Assembly: GCF_900168025.1 (NCBI RefSeq)
Contig: NZ_FUYN01000008.1
Coordinates: 1 to 64,000 of the forward strand
Direction of reading: 5' to 3'
From: Acetoanaerobium noterae
GTDB taxonomy: Bacteria > Bacillota > Clostridia > Peptostreptococcales > Filifactoraceae
Length of the DNA stretch: 64,000 nucleotides
The notes beneath the pieces were generated by a model. The model did no database searches and was not told the DNA's origin. It saw only the letters and a program-made list of their open reading frames with translations. Of the stretch, positions 29,716 to 39,560 are shown piece after piece. Numbering within the stretch: the stretch's first letter is position 1; every line of letters begins with the position of its first letter. A program made the translations under genes and the position numbers.

Positions 29716-29746
29716 CTATTATTCATCTCCTTCCATAATCAAGGAA

Positions 29747-30028
29747 TTATTTTCTTTTACTTGTTCTATCGTCGTCTTTATGTCCCTTGAATGTTCTAGT
29801 AGGAACGAATTCTCCTAGTTTATGTCCAACCATATCTTCAGTAACATATACTGGCACGTGCTTTCTGCCATCATGTACAGCTATAGTATGTCCTACAAAT
29901 TCAGGGAATATTGTTGACGATCTAGACCATACTTTTATAACAGTTTTATCGTTATTTTTGTTCATTTCTTGTACTTTCTTTAAAAGTCCTTCATGTACGA
30001 AAGGCCCTTTTTTAGCTGATCTTCCCAT
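29747..30028 (-). CDS. rpsS: 30S ribosomal protein S19
   Basis: A 93-residue S19 starting [19 protein letters not shown], with [36 protein letters not shown]. Located in the small-subunit head next to S13. Confidence 0.98.
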   Translation of the reverse strand: MGRSAKKGPFVHEGLLKKVQEMNKNNDKTVIKVWSRSSTIFPEFVGHTIAVHDGRKHVPVYVTEDMVGHKLGEFVPTRTFKGHKDDDRTSKRK

Positions 30029-30054
30029 CTATGAAATCCTCCTTTCAAGGCTTA

Positions 30055-30885
30055 CTATTTCTTTCTCTTAGAAACAATCATTTTATTAGAAGCTTTTTTC
30101 TTCTTTCTTGTCTTGTATCCAAGTGCTGGCTTACCCCATGGAGTTACTGGAGATGGTCTTCCTATTGGAGATCTACCTTCTCCTCCACCGTGTGGATGGT
30201 CATTAGGGTTCATAACAGAACCTCTTACTGTAGGTCTGATTCCCATATGTCTTTTTCTTCCAGCTTTACCGATAGTTACGTTCTCGTGATCAAGATTTCC
30301 AACTTGTCCAATTGTAGCTTTACAATTGATGTTTACGTATCTTGTTTCACCTGAAGGTAATCTAAGAAGAGCGTTTTTGCCTTCTTTAGCCATAAGCTGT
30401 GCAGAAGTTCCAGCAGATCTTACCATTTGTCCGCCTTTTCCTTCTTTAAGCTCGATGTTGTGTACTAATGTACCAACTGGCATATCCTTAAGCTTTAAGC
30501 AGTTACCTACTTTGATATCTGAACCTTCTCCAGAGAATATTACATCTCCTACTTTTAATCCGTTTGGAGCTAAGATATATCTTTTTTCTCCATCTACGTA
30601 GTGAAGTAGTGCAATATTTGCAGATCTATTTGGATCATATTCGATTCCAGCTACCTTTGCAGGTATTTGATCCTTGTCTCTTTTGAAATCTATGATTCTG
30701 TATTTTCTCTTTGCTCCGCCGCCTCTATGACGAACAGTTATTGATCCTTGAGAATTTCTTCCTGCATTCTTCTTAAGAGTAGCAAGAAGAGATTTCTCTG
30801 GCTCATGCTTAGTGATTTCATCTGACTTAAGTACAGTCATGTGTCTTAAGCTCGGAGTAATCGGTTTGTATTTTTTAATAGCCAT
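30055..30885 (-). CDS. rplB: 50S ribosomal protein L2
   Basis: A 276-residue L2 with [17 protein letters not shown], the [24 protein letters not shown] centre and the conserved C-terminal [35 protein letters not shown] near the peptidyl transferase centre. Follows rplW by 20 bp. Confidence 0.98.
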   Translation of the reverse strand: MAIKKYKPITPSLRHMTVLKSDEITKHEPEKSLLATLKKNAGRNSQGSITVRHRGGGAKRKYRIIDFKRDKDQIPAKVAGIEYDPNRSANIALLHYVDGEKRYILAPNGLKVGDVIFSGEGSDIKVGNCLKLKDMPVGTLVHNIELKEGKGGQMVRSAGTSAQLMAKEGKNALLRLPSGETRYVNINCKATIGQVGNLDHENVTIGKAGRKRHMGIRPTVRGSVMNPNDHPHGGGEGRSPIGRPSPVTPWGKPALGYKTRKKKKASNKMIVSKRKK

Positions 30886-30905
30886 TTAATTTCCCTCCTT
30901 TTTAC

Positions 30906-31190
30906 TTATACTCCAAAGAATTCAATTTCTTTGCTCGCTGGTGTTAGAGTAACAACTGCTTTTTTATAAGAAGAAGTTTTCCCTACATATTTTCCCATTC
31001 TTTTAGTTTTTCCATCGTAGTTTAAAGTGTTAACTTTTGCTACTTTAACAGAAAAAATTTGTTCTACAGCTTGTTTGATTTGAGTTTTGTTAGCAGTTTT
31101 GGCAACAACGAAAGTGTACTTCTTCTCTGCTGATGCTGCCATACTTTGCTCTGTGATAATCGGTTTAATTATGATATCATGCGCTAGCAT
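30906..31190 (-). CDS. rplW: 50S ribosomal protein L23
   Basis: A 94-residue L23 with [42 protein letters not shown]. It forms the exit-tunnel docking site for trigger factor and SRP. The ATG overlaps the rplD stop by one base. Confidence 0.97.
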   Translation of the reverse strand: MLAHDIIIKPIITEQSMAASAEKKYTFVVAKTANKTQIKQAVEQIFSVKVAKVNTLNYDGKTKRMGKYVGKTSSYKKAVVTLTPASKEIEFFGV

Positions 31191-31813
31191 TATGCGTACA
31201 CCTCCTCTGTTTTTCTAACTGCTTCTTTAGTAATTATTAGTGAATCATGTCTCATAATGTCATATACATTTAGAGTGTTCACAAAAGTAATATCTACTCC
31301 CGGAATGTTTCTTCCTGATTTAACAACATTTGGAGAATTCTCAGCTGTTACTACAAGTGCTTTTTTACCAGCGTTTACTGCAGATAACATAGCTATGAAG
31401 TCCTTAGTTTTAGGAGCATTCATTTCTAAAGCATCAAGAACGATTAAGTTTCCTTCGTTAACCTTAGTAGTTAAAACACTCTTAAGAGCAAGTCTTCTAA
31501 CTTTCTTGTTTACACTGTAGCTGTAATCTCTAGGCTTTGGTGCGAATACTACTCCTCCACCAATCCATTGTGGAGATCTTGTACTACCTTGTCTAGCTCT
31601 ACCAGTTCCTTTTTGTCTCCAAGGCTTTCTTCCTCCGCCTCTTACTTCGGCTCTAGTCTTAGCTGACTGAGTTCCTTGTCTTCTATTTGCAAGGTGATTC
31701 TTAATTACTTCGTATACAGCATATTCACTGATTTCAGCAGCGAAAATGCTTTCTGAAAGCTCAAGTTCTTCAACCTTTTGTCCGTTTATATTCAATACAT
31801 CAACTTTAGGCAT
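31190..31813 (-). CDS. rplD: 50S ribosomal protein L4
   Basis: A 207-residue L4. The tunnel loop [39 protein letters not shown] is intact. L4 represses the S10 operon in enterobacteria; whether it acts on the long leader here is unknown. Confidence 0.98.
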   Translation of the reverse strand: MPKVDVLNINGQKVEELELSESIFAAEISEYAVYEVIKNHLANRRQGTQSAKTRAEVRGGGRKPWRQKGTGRARQGSTRSPQWIGGGVVFAPKPRDYSYSVNKKVRRLALKSVLTTKVNEGNLIVLDALEMNAPKTKDFIAMLSAVNAGKKALVVTAENSPNVVKSGRNIPGVDITFVNTLNVYDIMRHDSLIITKEAVRKTEEVYA

Positions 31814-31842
31814 TTTTGTGTTCCTCCTTTCCTATCTATCGA

Positions 31843-32469
31843 TTAACCTTTTATAGCCTTTTTAATTACTACTAGGCCTTTTTTCGGTCCTGGAACAGCA
31901 CCTTTAATAAGGATAAGATTTTTTTCTACATCTACTTTAACTACTTCAAGATTTTGAATAGTTACTCTTTCAGCTCCCATGTGTCCAGCAAGTTTTTTAC
32001 CTTTGAAAACTCTTGATGGATCAGAAGCAGCTCCCATTGAACCAGGTCCTCTGTGATATCTAGAACCGTGAGTCATAGGTCCTCTACTTTGATTATGTCT
32101 TTTTATAGGCCCTTGGAATCCCTTACCTTTTGAAGTTCCTATAGCGTCTACTTTCTCTCCAGCTTCAAATACATCTACTTTGATTTCTTGAGCTAAAGAA
32201 TAAGCTGATAAATCTTCAACTTTAAATTCTCTTACGAATTTTTTAAAGCCTACTCCTGCTTTTGCAAAGTGTCCTCTAAGAGGTTTGTTAACTCTCTTTT
32301 CTTTAACTTCTCCAAAAGCAACCTGAACAGCTTCATAGCCATCAGTTTCTTTGTTCTTGATTTGTGTTACTACCATAGGTCCTGCCTCAATTACTGTTAC
32401 TGGAACTAATCTTCCATCTTCAGCAAAAACTTGAGTCATCCCTAACTTTCTTCCTAGTACTGCTTTCAT
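31843..32469 (-). CDS. rplC: 50S ribosomal protein L3
   Basis: A 208-residue L3 starting [31 protein letters not shown], with the peptidyl-transferase-side loop [33 protein letters not shown]. The 95-bp gap to rpsJ is larger than elsewhere in the operon. Confidence 0.98.
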   Translation of the reverse strand: MKAVLGRKLGMTQVFAEDGRLVPVTVIEAGPMVVTQIKNKETDGYEAVQVAFGEVKEKRVNKPLRGHFAKAGVGFKKFVREFKVEDLSAYSLAQEIKVDVFEAGEKVDAIGTSKGKGFQGPIKRHNQSRGPMTHGSRYHRGPGSMGAASDPSRVFKGKKLAGHMGAERVTIQNLEVVKVDVEKNLILIKGAVPGPKKGLVVIKKAIKG

Positions 32470-32564
32470 AAGTACACCTCCATTAATCTTACAGCGGATT
32501 GCTGAGCAATCATACTAAGATAAGGTATCTATCTATTTAAAATACCTTAACTTCTTTGTGCATT

Positions 32565-32876
32565 TTACAGTTTGATTTCTATGTCTACGCCTGCTGGCAG
32601 GTCTAGTCTCATTAGAGAATCAACTGTCTTAGAGCTTGGGTTACTAATATCGATAAGTCTCTTGTGAGTTCTGATTTCGAACTGCTCTCTAGAGTCTTTG
32701 TATTTGTGAACCGCTCTTAAGATTGTGATAATTTGTTTCTCTGTAGGTAGCGGAATTGGTCCTGAAACAGATGCTCCTGTCCCTTTAGCCGTCTCTACAA
32801 TTTTCTCAGCTGACATATCTAGGATTCTGTGATCGTAAGATTTCAGTCTGATTCTGATCTTTTGATTTTTTGACAT
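32565..32876 (-). CDS. rpsJ: 30S ribosomal protein S10
   Basis: A 103-residue S10 (NusE) with [30 protein letters not shown] and [33 protein letters not shown]. It also serves in transcription antitermination. It is the first gene of the S10-spc-alpha transcript, behind a strong promoter and a leader of about 190 nt. Confidence 0.98.
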   Translation of the reverse strand: MSKNQKIRIRLKSYDHRILDMSAEKIVETAKGTGASVSGPIPLPTEKQIITILRAVHKYKDSREQFEIRTHKRLIDISNPSSKTVDSLMRLDLPAGVDIEIKL

Positions 32877-33069
32877 TTTTTTACCTCCTATCGTACGATT
32901 ATCGTACGACTCGACCTCTGAAAACTGTTCCGGGTGTTTCTAAAGTGTGTTTAAAAAAAACAGCCTTTCAGCGTCTCGTCGCCCCATTCTAGATGTTGCA
33001 TACTCCGTAGAAATTACCCAAGCAATGCTTAGCAACCTTCTACATCATCGCATTCCTTAAAAAACACAC
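32877..33069 (-). promoter_or_regulatory. S10 operon 5' leader
   Basis: About 190 nt between the predicted start site and rpsJ. GTGTGTTT near the 5' end can pair with AAACACAC (32944-32951), enclosing a G-rich structured segment (33050-32955). Nearest the gene, TCGTACGA-TAA-TCGTACGA (32891-32909) forms a perfect 8-bp hairpin three bases from the AGGAGG site. Autogenous control by a ribosomal protein is plausible but not shown by sequence alone. Confidence 0.55.
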
Positions 33070-33075
33070 TACTAT

Positions 33076-33104
33076 ATTGTATATCAGCATCATAGCTAAT
33101 GCAA
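33076..33104 (-). promoter_or_regulatory. Strong sigma-A-type promoter of the S10 operon
   Basis: TTGCAT (33104-33099) and TACAAT (33081-33076) with a 17-bp spacer. It predicts a start near 33069. No other good promoter was seen within this ribosomal cluster, so it probably drives most genes down to rplQ. Confidence 0.8.
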
Positions 33105-33190
33105 GCTTTTTTTGTTTATTTTTAAAGTTTTTTAGAAGTTTTTTTCAGCTAGATTTTTCAGAATAATCCATAATTATTATTCTAATTTTT

Positions 33191-33233
33191 GAAAGTAAAA
33201 AAATCTGTTTAAAACACAGATTTTTTCACTTTC
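33191..33233. terminator. Terminator after the liv operon
   Basis: An 18-bp stem with one mismatch: GAAAGTAAAAAAATCTGT (33191-33208) and ACAGATTTTTTCACTTTC (33216-33233). It lies about 120 bp past the livF stop and upstream of the rpsJ promoter. The gap between it and livF (33234-33351) shows nothing else. Confidence 0.65.
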
Positions 33234-33351
33234 TTAACCTATTAATTATACCTTAATTTAAAAAAATATCCAAGTTTTTTATATTTAAAGTCACTATTTA
33301 TTATTTGAATTCATTGCTTCATAAATATATTCTTTCATATTAATATAGATT

Positions 33352-34059
33352 CTAATGTTTTTTTCCTAAATAAGCTTCTTGGATTCTCTCATCTTTTAGT
33401 AAATCTTTTGCATTGCCCTCCAAGGTAACAACTCCCTGCTCCAAAATATAAGCTTTGTTTGCTACCGAAAGAGCTTTATAAGCATTTTGCTCTACGAGTA
33501 GAATTGTTTTTCCCATCTTTTGAATTTCTTCAACTATTTCAAATATAGTTTTAATAAAAAGTGGAGCAAGGCCTAGTGATGGCTCATCTAAAAGCACAAG
33601 ATTTGGATTGCTCATTATGCCTCTACCCATGGCAAGCATCTGCTGTTCTCCGCCTGAAAGAGTTCCTGCAACCTGATTAATCCTCTCATCAAGTCTTGGA
33701 AAAAGCTTAAATATGCCTTTCAAATCTTCTTCAATCTTATCCTTGTCTTTTCTAAGAAAGGCTCCCATATATAAATTCTCTTTTACAGTGAGATTTGCAA
33801 ATATTATTCTGCCTTCAGGAACTTGGCATATCCCAGATTCAACTATTTTATGAGGAGCCTTGGCTAGGGGTAGCCCCTTGTAAAGTATCTCTCCCTCCTT
33901 AGGCTTAACTATCCCACTGATACAATTAAGAAGAGTTGATTTTCCTGCACCATTAGAACCTATTATAGATACAACATCGCCTTCTTTTACATCAATAGAC
34001 ACTCCTCTTAGGGCGTGTATTCCACCATAATATACATTTAGATTTTTTATTTGTAGCAT
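33352..34059 (-). CDS. livF: Branched-chain amino acid ABC transporter ATPase LivF
   Basis: A 235-residue ABC ATPase with Walker A GSNGAGKST, signature LSGGEQQMLAMGRG, Walker B LVLLDEPSLGLAP and H-loop LLVEQNAYKAL. The short form and LYMGAF-type segment identify LivF. Last gene of livJ-livH-livM-livG-livF, directly abutting livG. Confidence 0.94.
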   Translation of the reverse strand: MLQIKNLNVYYGGIHALRGVSIDVKEGDVVSIIGSNGAGKSTLLNCISGIVKPKEGEILYKGLPLAKAPHKIVESGICQVPEGRIIFANLTVKENLYMGAFLRKDKDKIEEDLKGIFKLFPRLDERINQVAGTLSGGEQQMLAMGRGIMSNPNLVLLDEPSLGLAPLFIKTIFEIVEEIQKMGKTILLVEQNAYKALSVANKAYILEQGVVTLEGNAKDLLKDERIQEAYLGKKH

Positions 34060-34830
34060 CTATTCGTCCTCCTTTCCAAGATAAGCTTCGATTACATTTT
34101 TATCATCTTGGATTTCTTTAGGAGAGCCCTGTGCTAAAGGAAGACCGAAGTTTAGTACAAATATCCTGTCACAAACACCCATAATAAGGTCCATATGATG
34201 CTCTATTACTAAAACAGTCACATCGAGCTTATCTCTTATTTCTCTTATAAGCTCCATAAGTCTAAGAGTTTCCTCGGGGTTCATTCCTGCTGCTGGCTCA
34301 TCAAGTAGAATGAGTTTTGGATTAAGAGCGAGCGCTCTTGCAATTTCCAATCTTCTTTGAAGTCCATAGGGAAGATTTGATGCTAGCATATTTTTATGCT
34401 GAGTAAGTCCCATAAGCTCCATTAAATCTTCAGCTTTTTTTGCAAGTAGCTTTTCTTCATTCTTAAACTTCCTCGTTCTAAAAACACTGTCTAAAAGCCC
34501 ATAACTAGCTGACTTGTGACAAGCAATTAAAACATTTTCATAGGTAGTTAAATTCTTAAATAATCTTATGTTTTGGAACGTTCTTGTTATTCCTGTATTT
34601 GCTATTTGAAATGGCTTTAATCCACTAATTGACTTTCCTTCAAATAAAACATCGCCTTCTGTAAGTCCATATATTCCAGTAATAAGATTGAAAATGGTAG
34701 TTTTACCAGCTCCATTAGGACCTATCAGTCCAAATATCTCACCTTTTTTAATGCTAAAATCCACTCCACCTACTGCCGTTAGTCCTCCAAATTTTTTGGT
34801 GACATTTTTTAATGTTAGCATCTCGCTCAT
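34060..34830 (-). CDS. livG: Branched-chain amino acid ABC transporter ATPase LivG
   Basis: A 256-residue ABC ATPase with Walker A GPNGAGKTT, a signature-equivalent LPYGLQRRLEIARA and Walker B LILLDEPAAGMNP; the AAGMN variant is typical of LivG. The ATG overlaps the livM stop by one base. Confidence 0.94.
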   Translation of the reverse strand: MSEMLTLKNVTKKFGGLTAVGGVDFSIKKGEIFGLIGPNGAGKTTIFNLITGIYGLTEGDVLFEGKSISGLKPFQIANTGITRTFQNIRLFKNLTTYENVLIACHKSASYGLLDSVFRTRKFKNEEKLLAKKAEDLMELMGLTQHKNMLASNLPYGLQRRLEIARALALNPKLILLDEPAAGMNPEETLRLMELIREIRDKLDVTVLVIEHHMDLIMGVCDRIFVLNFGLPLAQGSPKEIQDDKNVIEAYLGKEDE

Positions 34831-35696
34831 TAAATATTCACCTCTTTTTCCTTATTGAATAATTTTTTGATAAATTTGAAATTAAGCTCTTTTCCTCCCA
34901 TAAGCCCTCTAGGTCTACTTATCATGATAGCAATAACAGCTAATCCATAAATTACAAGTCTCCACTGGTAGAAGTCTCTAAGTATCTCTGGAAGTGCAGT
35001 AAGAAGGATAGCTCCAATAACGCTTCCTGTAATACTTCCAAGTCCACCAAAAATCACTATAATTGTAAGCTCTGTTGATTTAACCATTTGGAACATAAGG
35101 GGTTGTAGATATCCAAGGTAATGTGCTAGCATTCCTCCAGCAACTCCTGCATATAATGCACTAATTCCCAGTGATGTCATCTTATATCTAAATACATCTA
35201 TACCCACTATCTGAGATGCAAGCTCTTCCTCTCTTATGGCTTTCATATTTCTACCATGTCTGGAATTTATTATAAATACCATCACAATAATTGCAACAAC
35301 ATCTATAATCATTACGTTCCAAAAGGTTGTGTATAATGGAATACCTGCCCAACCTCTAGAGCCTCCGAAATATTGAATATTATCAAGTATAAGTCTAATG
35401 GCTTCTCCAAAACCCAGAGTTGCTATACAGAAATAATCTCCTTTTAGATTAAGCGTGAATTTTCCTATTACTAAGCTTATAAGCGCTGCTGAAAGACCTC
35501 CAACTAGTAACGCAGGAATAAACGGAAGCCCAAGCTTGACAGTCATCATTGTAGTCATATATGCTCCTATAGCCATAAAACCTGCATGTCCAAAAGAAAA
35601 AAGCCCTGTAAATCCTGTAAGAAGAGATAAACCTAGCACTGTTAAGAGATTTATTCCAGCCAGTATTAGTATCCCTTGCACATAATACATATCCAT
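34830..35696 (-). CDS. livM: Branched-chain amino acid ABC transporter permease LivM
   Basis: A 288-residue permease with about eight to nine hydrophobic segments. The family motif GFTGLFSFGHAGFMAIGAY is near the N-terminus and REEELASQIVGIDVFRYK is the cytoplasmic coupling segment. Forms the membrane channel with LivH. Confidence 0.93.
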   Translation of the reverse strand: MDMYYVQGILILAGINLLTVLGLSLLTGFTGLFSFGHAGFMAIGAYMTTMMTVKLGLPFIPALLVGGLSAALISLVIGKFTLNLKGDYFCIATLGFGEAIRLILDNIQYFGGSRGWAGIPLYTTFWNVMIIDVVAIIVMVFIINSRHGRNMKAIREEELASQIVGIDVFRYKMTSLGISALYAGVAGGMLAHYLGYLQPLMFQMVKSTELTIIVIFGGLGSITGSVIGAILLTALPEILRDFYQWRLVIYGLAVIAIMISRPRGLMGGKELNFKFIKKLFNKEKEVNI

Positions 35697-35708
35697 ATCT
35701 ATCCCTCC

Positions 35709-36587
35709 TTATGCCTTATCCTCGTTAGATTTACCCATGATTCCAGTAGGTCTGATAATTAAAACAGCAATAAGTAGTGCAAAAGCTATCAAATCTCTAT
35801 ATTGTGAGGATATATATCCCGATGTAAGCGTTTCGATAATTCCTAATAAAATAGAACCTATAACTGCGCCTTGCAAACTTCCTAGTCCTCCAAATACAGC
35901 CGCTATAAAAGATTTCATAGTTATTGCGCCGATTTGAGGATATACTGTGTATTTCATGCCAAAAAGTACACCTGCTATCCCCGCTAGTATTCCACCAAGT
36001 AAGAATATAGTAAATATTACCTTGTCGACATTTACTCCCATAAGAGTACTCCCTTTGGAACTGTATGATGTCGCTCTAATAGCTAGTCCTATTTTAGTTT
36101 TCTCTATTATATATACTAATATACTCAAGCTTATAGCCGAGATGACAAACATAAGAACATCTAGCCTTCCTATTGTCAGTGCTCCAATTTGAATCGGAGT
36201 AGCAGAAAACACTGGTGGATAGGTTCTAAAAGTAGGCCCAATCGTCGCTACTACAATATTTTCTAAAAATATAGATGCACCCATTGCTGATATTATAAAG
36301 TATAAAAACGGTGCATTTCTTTTCCTCAGTGGATTATAAGCCACTCTTTCAACTATTATTGCAAGTATCCCAGAGCCAAGAGCCGCAGTTACGAATGCAA
36401 CTGGGAAACTAAAATTTAGTAAGGAAATACAAAAAAATCCTATGTATGAGCCTATCATTATTACGCCGCCGTGGGCAAAGTTAGAAAAGTTCATAATACT
36501 GTAAACCAGTGAGTACCCAACTGCCATAAGTGCATAAACACTTCCAATGGATAAGCCGTTAATCATCTGCTGTATGAATCCAATCAT
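35709..36587 (-). CDS. livH: Branched-chain amino acid ABC transporter permease LivH
   Basis: A 292-residue permease with NGLSIGSVYALMAVGYSLVYSIMNFSNFAHG at the start, the typical LivH opening, and MGVNVDKVIFTIFLLGG as coupling segment. It lies 12 bp before livM. A stable hairpin lies between it and livJ. Confidence 0.93.
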   Translation of the reverse strand: MIGFIQQMINGLSIGSVYALMAVGYSLVYSIMNFSNFAHGGVIMIGSYIGFFCISLLNFSFPVAFVTAALGSGILAIIVERVAYNPLRKRNAPFLYFIISAMGASIFLENIVVATIGPTFRTYPPVFSATPIQIGALTIGRLDVLMFVISAISLSILVYIIEKTKIGLAIRATSYSSKGSTLMGVNVDKVIFTIFLLGGILAGIAGVLFGMKYTVYPQIGAITMKSFIAAVFGGLGSLQGAVIGSILLGIIETLTSGYISSQYRDLIAFALLIAVLIIRPTGIMGKSNEDKA

Positions 36588-36639
36588 CGAATTAACCCCT
36601 TTCGTATTTCATATTAGGTCACTCTTATAGATTAAATAG

Positions 36640-36672
36640 CAAAGTCTTCTTTAATATGTAAAGAAGACTTTG
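36640..36672 (-). other. Hairpin between livJ and livH
   Basis: Perfect 14-bp stem CAAAGTCTTCTTTA (36640-36653) with TAAAGAAGACTTTG (36659-36672). On the minus strand it lies about 90 nt after the livJ stop and has no T run. It probably stabilises or partly terminates the livJ message so that binding protein exceeds permease. Confidence 0.55.
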
Positions 36673-36765
36673 CCATTGTTTTAGTTAAAACAAGGTTCTC
36701 GTAGCTTAACAGTAATTTTTATATCACTTACTAAGCGAGATTCTTATTTAAAAATCTAGAGCGAT

Positions 36766-37941
36766 TTATTCAGCCGCATATTTTTCTTGGAATTCATAGT
36801 TTCCGCTAGTAATTTTAATTATTGCAGCTTCTTTACCTTCAGGGTTATGAGTTTCTGGACTTATATTGATTTTACCAGTGATACCTTCTACTTTTGCAGT
36901 TGATAAAGCTTTTGCTATAGCATCTGAATCAGTTGAATTAGCATCTTTTACAGCCTGCTCAAATAGCTTAAATGCATCATGCACTAAATAACCATTAAGC
37001 TCAAGATTTTTATTATATTTAGCTTTGTATTGTTCTTGGAAAGGTTTTACATCTGGGTCATTAAAGTCAAGATGGTTAACTACGAAGCTTCCTTCGATAG
37101 CATCGCTAGCCATTTCTATAAGCTGATCTGATGGCCAGCCATCTCCACCCATTAATACTGATGTAATTCCTAGCTCTCTAGCTTGGTTTGCGCTAAGAGC
37201 AACTTCTTTATAATAATAAGGCATGAAAATTACTTCTGGCTGAGCTTCTTTGATTTTACTAAGCTGTGCTCTAAAATCAACGTCTCCAGCTTTAAATCCT
37301 TCTTTAGCTACTATAGTTCCACCTTTTTCTGTAAACGTTTTCTCGAAGAATTCAGTAAGTCCTTGAGAATAGTCACTTGTTACATCGTATAGTATAGCTG
37401 CTTTAGTAAAACTTAATTTATCGGCTGCATATCCTGCTGCTACTGCTCCTTGATATGGGTCGATAAAGCAAACTCTAAAATTGTATGGTTTTACGCTTCC
37501 GTCATCATTTACTGTAACTTTTGGATTTGTTGCAACTGTAGCTATATTCGCTACTTTCATTTGCTCTAATACTCCTGAAATTGATATAGCTTGTCCACTA
37601 GCATTAGGTCCAAGTATTGCAACAACTTTGTCTTGAGAAGTAAGTCTTTTAACAGCATTAACTGCTTCAGTTGCATCTCCCCTAGTATCATAACCTATTA
37701 CTTCAATTTGCTTTCCTAATAATCCACCTGCTGCATTTGCGTCTTCAACTACCATTTTTAAGGTATCGAATTCACAAGTTCCCCATACAGCTTGATCCCC
37801 AGTAAGAGAACCTATCCATCCAATCTTGATTGTATCACTCTCAGCAGCATCTCCTCCTGCAGATGGCTGGCTAGAGCACCCTGCAAATAACATAGTGCTT
37901 AATACAAAAATTAGAAGTAGATATGTAGTAATCTTCTTCAT
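36766..37941 (-). CDS. livJ: Branched-chain amino acid-binding lipoprotein LivJ
   Basis: A 391-residue periplasmic-binding-fold protein. It has a lipoprotein signal with lipobox LFAGC, C22 being lipidated. The mature protein begins with an Ala/Asp linker and KIGWIGSLTGDQAVWG, followed by ILGPNASGQAISISGV, typical of Leu/Ile/Val receptors. The exact ligand cannot be read from sequence. First gene of the liv operon, after a GGGAGG site. Confidence 0.92.
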   Translation of the reverse strand: MKKITTYLLLIFVLSTMLFAGCSSQPSAGGDAAESDTIKIGWIGSLTGDQAVWGTCEFDTLKMVVEDANAAGGLLGKQIEVIGYDTRGDATEAVNAVKRLTSQDKVVAILGPNASGQAISISGVLEQMKVANIATVATNPKVTVNDDGSVKPYNFRVCFIDPYQGAVAAGYAADKLSFTKAAILYDVTSDYSQGLTEFFEKTFTEKGGTIVAKEGFKAGDVDFRAQLSKIKEAQPEVIFMPYYYKEVALSANQARELGITSVLMGGDGWPSDQLIEMASDAIEGSFVVNHLDFNDPDVKPFQEQYKAKYNKNLELNGYLVHDAFKLFEQAVKDANSTDSDAIAKALSTAKVEGITGKINISPETHNPEGKEAAIIKITSGNYEFQEKYAAE

Positions 37942-37981
37942 GACTTACAACCTCCCTTTGATTCATATTTTTATTTCGTTT

Positions 37982-38010
37982 AGTATACCACACTAGTAGT
38001 GTGTACTCAA
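37982..38010 (-). promoter_or_regulatory. livJ promoter with palindromic operator in the spacer
   Basis: TTGAGT (38010-38005) and TATACT (37987-37982) are 17 bp apart on the minus strand. The spacer carries a perfect palindrome with arms CACACTA and TAGTGTG about one central base (37989-38003). A repressor bound there would sit between the two promoter elements. No regulator gene lies adjacent. Confidence 0.68.
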
Positions 38011-38171
38011 TATCTGATTTTTCTAAATATTTAATAAATTTTCTTATACGCAAATTTATTTTTTTATATATCATTAAGTAAAAAATTAAATGAAATTATT
38101 TTTTTATAAGCTATTTTTTTTAATTTGTTTTTTAGCTTTGCTATCGGAATCTAAAAAACAAAAAATAAAAA

Positions 38172-38200
38172 ACGAGCTTTTGCATAATGCAAAAGCTCGT
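38172..38200 (-). terminator. Terminator after tuf
   Basis: Perfect 13-bp stem ACGAGCTTTTGCA (38172-38184) and TGCAAAAGCTCGT (38188-38200), followed on the minus strand by TTTTTTATTTTTTG. Confidence 0.88.
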
Positions 38201-38219
38201 ATATAAGTCAGGGCTTTAA

Positions 38220-39413
38220 TTACTCTACGATTGTAGCAACAACACCAGCGCCTACAGTTCTTCCGCCTTCTCTGATAGCAAAACGAAGTCCCTCTTCCAT
38301 AGCGATAGGAGTAATAAGATCAACAGTGATTGTGATGTTATCTCCAGGCATAACCATTTCTACGCCATCTGGAAGCTGAATGTCACCAGTTACGTCAGTT
38401 GTTCTGAAGTAAAACTGTGGTCTATATCCTTTGAAGAATGGAGTATGTCTTCCACCCTCTTCTTTTTTAAGTACGTAGATTTCTGCAGTGAACTTCGTTC
38501 TTGGTTTGATTGTACCAGTTTTAGCTAGAACTTGTCCTCTTTCGATATCATCTCTAGTTACACCTCTAAGAAGTGCTCCTATGTTATCTCCAGCTTGCGC
38601 TTGATCTAGTAACTTTCTGAACATCTCTACTCCAGTTACTACTACTTTTCTTGCTTCTTCTGTAAGTCCAACGATTTCTACCTCGTCTTGAACTTTTAGA
38701 ATTCCTCTTTCTACTCTTCCTGTTGCAACTGTTCCTCTACCAGTGATTGAGAATACGTCCTCTACTGGCATTAGGAATGGCTTGTCGATATCTCTTTCTG
38801 GCTCTGGAATGTAGCTATCGATTTGCTCGAATAACTCAACGATTTTGTCTCCCCACTCAGATGCTGGATCTTCTAATGCTTTTAGTGCTGATCCTCTGAT
38901 GATTGGAGTGTCATCTCCTGGGAATTCGTACTCGTTTAGTAGGTCTCTTACTTCCATTTCTACTAGCTCAAGTAGCTCTTCGTCATCTACCATGTCACAT
39001 TTGTTTAGGAATACTACGATGTATGGTACCCCTACCTGTCTTGATAGTAGGATATGCTCTCTTGTTTGTGGCATTGGTCCATCTGCTGCTGAACATACTA
39101 GGATAGCTCCGTCCATCTGTGCTGCTCCTGTGATCATGTTCTTAACGTAGTCAGCATGGCCTGGGCAGTCAACGTGTGCATAGTGTCTGTTTGGAGTCTC
39201 ATACTCAACGTGTGCTGTTGAGATTGTGATTCCTCTTTCTCTTTCCTCTGGTGCCTTATCTATGTTTTCGAAATCTACTGCTGCTCCGAATCCGTATCTT
39301 GCATGTAATGTCTTTGTGATTGCTGCTGTTAATGTTGTTTTTCCGTGGTCAACGTGTCCTATTGTTCCAATATTAACGTGTGGCTTGGTTCTTTCAAATT
39401 TAGCTTTTGCCAT
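38220..39413 (-). CDS. tuf: Elongation factor Tu
   Basis: A 397-residue GTPase delivering aminoacyl-tRNA. The P-loop is GHVDHGKTT, with [24 protein letters not shown] (G3) and NKCDMVDD (G4). The start is [14 protein letters not shown] with GGAGGAG upstream; a longer in-frame ATG is ignored. It lies 58 bp after a tRNA-Thr gene, probably on one transcript. In C. difficile, from memory, a tuf copy also lies beside sigH. Confidence 0.97.
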   Translation of the reverse strand: MAKAKFERTKPHVNIGTIGHVDHGKTTLTAAITKTLHARYGFGAAVDFENIDKAPEERERGITISTAHVEYETPNRHYAHVDCPGHADYVKNMITGAAQMDGAILVCSAADGPMPQTREHILLSRQVGVPYIVVFLNKCDMVDDEELLELVEMEVRDLLNEYEFPGDDTPIIRGSALKALEDPASEWGDKIVELFEQIDSYIPEPERDIDKPFLMPVEDVFSITGRGTVATGRVERGILKVQDEVEIVGLTEEARKVVVTGVEMFRKLLDQAQAGDNIGALLRGVTRDDIERGQVLAKTGTIKPRTKFTAEIYVLKKEEGGRHTPFFKGYRPQFYFRTTDVTGDIQLPDGVEMVMPGDNITITVDLITPIAMEEGLRFAIREGGRTVGAGVVATIVE

Positions 39414-39471
39414 TTTTTTAGCTCCTCCTCCAATAAACACTTCCAAGTGTTTCATTATTATAAAAAAGAAA

Positions 39472-39547
39472 TGGAGCTCACGAGCGGACTTGAACCGCCG
39501 ACCTCCGCCTTACCAAGGCGACGCTCTACCGACTGAGCCACGTGAGC
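39472..39547 (-). tRNA. tRNA-Thr (GGT anticodon)
   Basis: A 76-nt tRNA with encoded CCA. The acceptor GCTCACG pairs with CGTGAGC. The D arm is GCTCAGTCGGTAGAGC, the anticodon loop is TTGGTAA flanked by TCGCC/GGCGG, and the T arm is GGCGG-TTCAAGT-CCGCT. The anticodon GGT reads ACC and ACU threonine codons. It is upstream of tuf. Confidence 0.96.
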
Positions 39548-39560
39548 ACTTACAAGGCAT

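Noticed and set aside
32891-32909. DNA operator rather than RNA hairpin before rpsJ
   Set aside because: The repeated TCGTACGA resembles the SPFH-operon boxes in layout, but it lies about 160 nt after the start site and next to the ribosome binding site, so an RNA role is more likely. DNA binding is not excluded.
38845-39150. Plus-strand serine-rich frame opposite tuf
   Set aside because: Antisense to a highly conserved gene; the poly-serine run mirrors the acidic and Glu-rich codons of EF-Tu.
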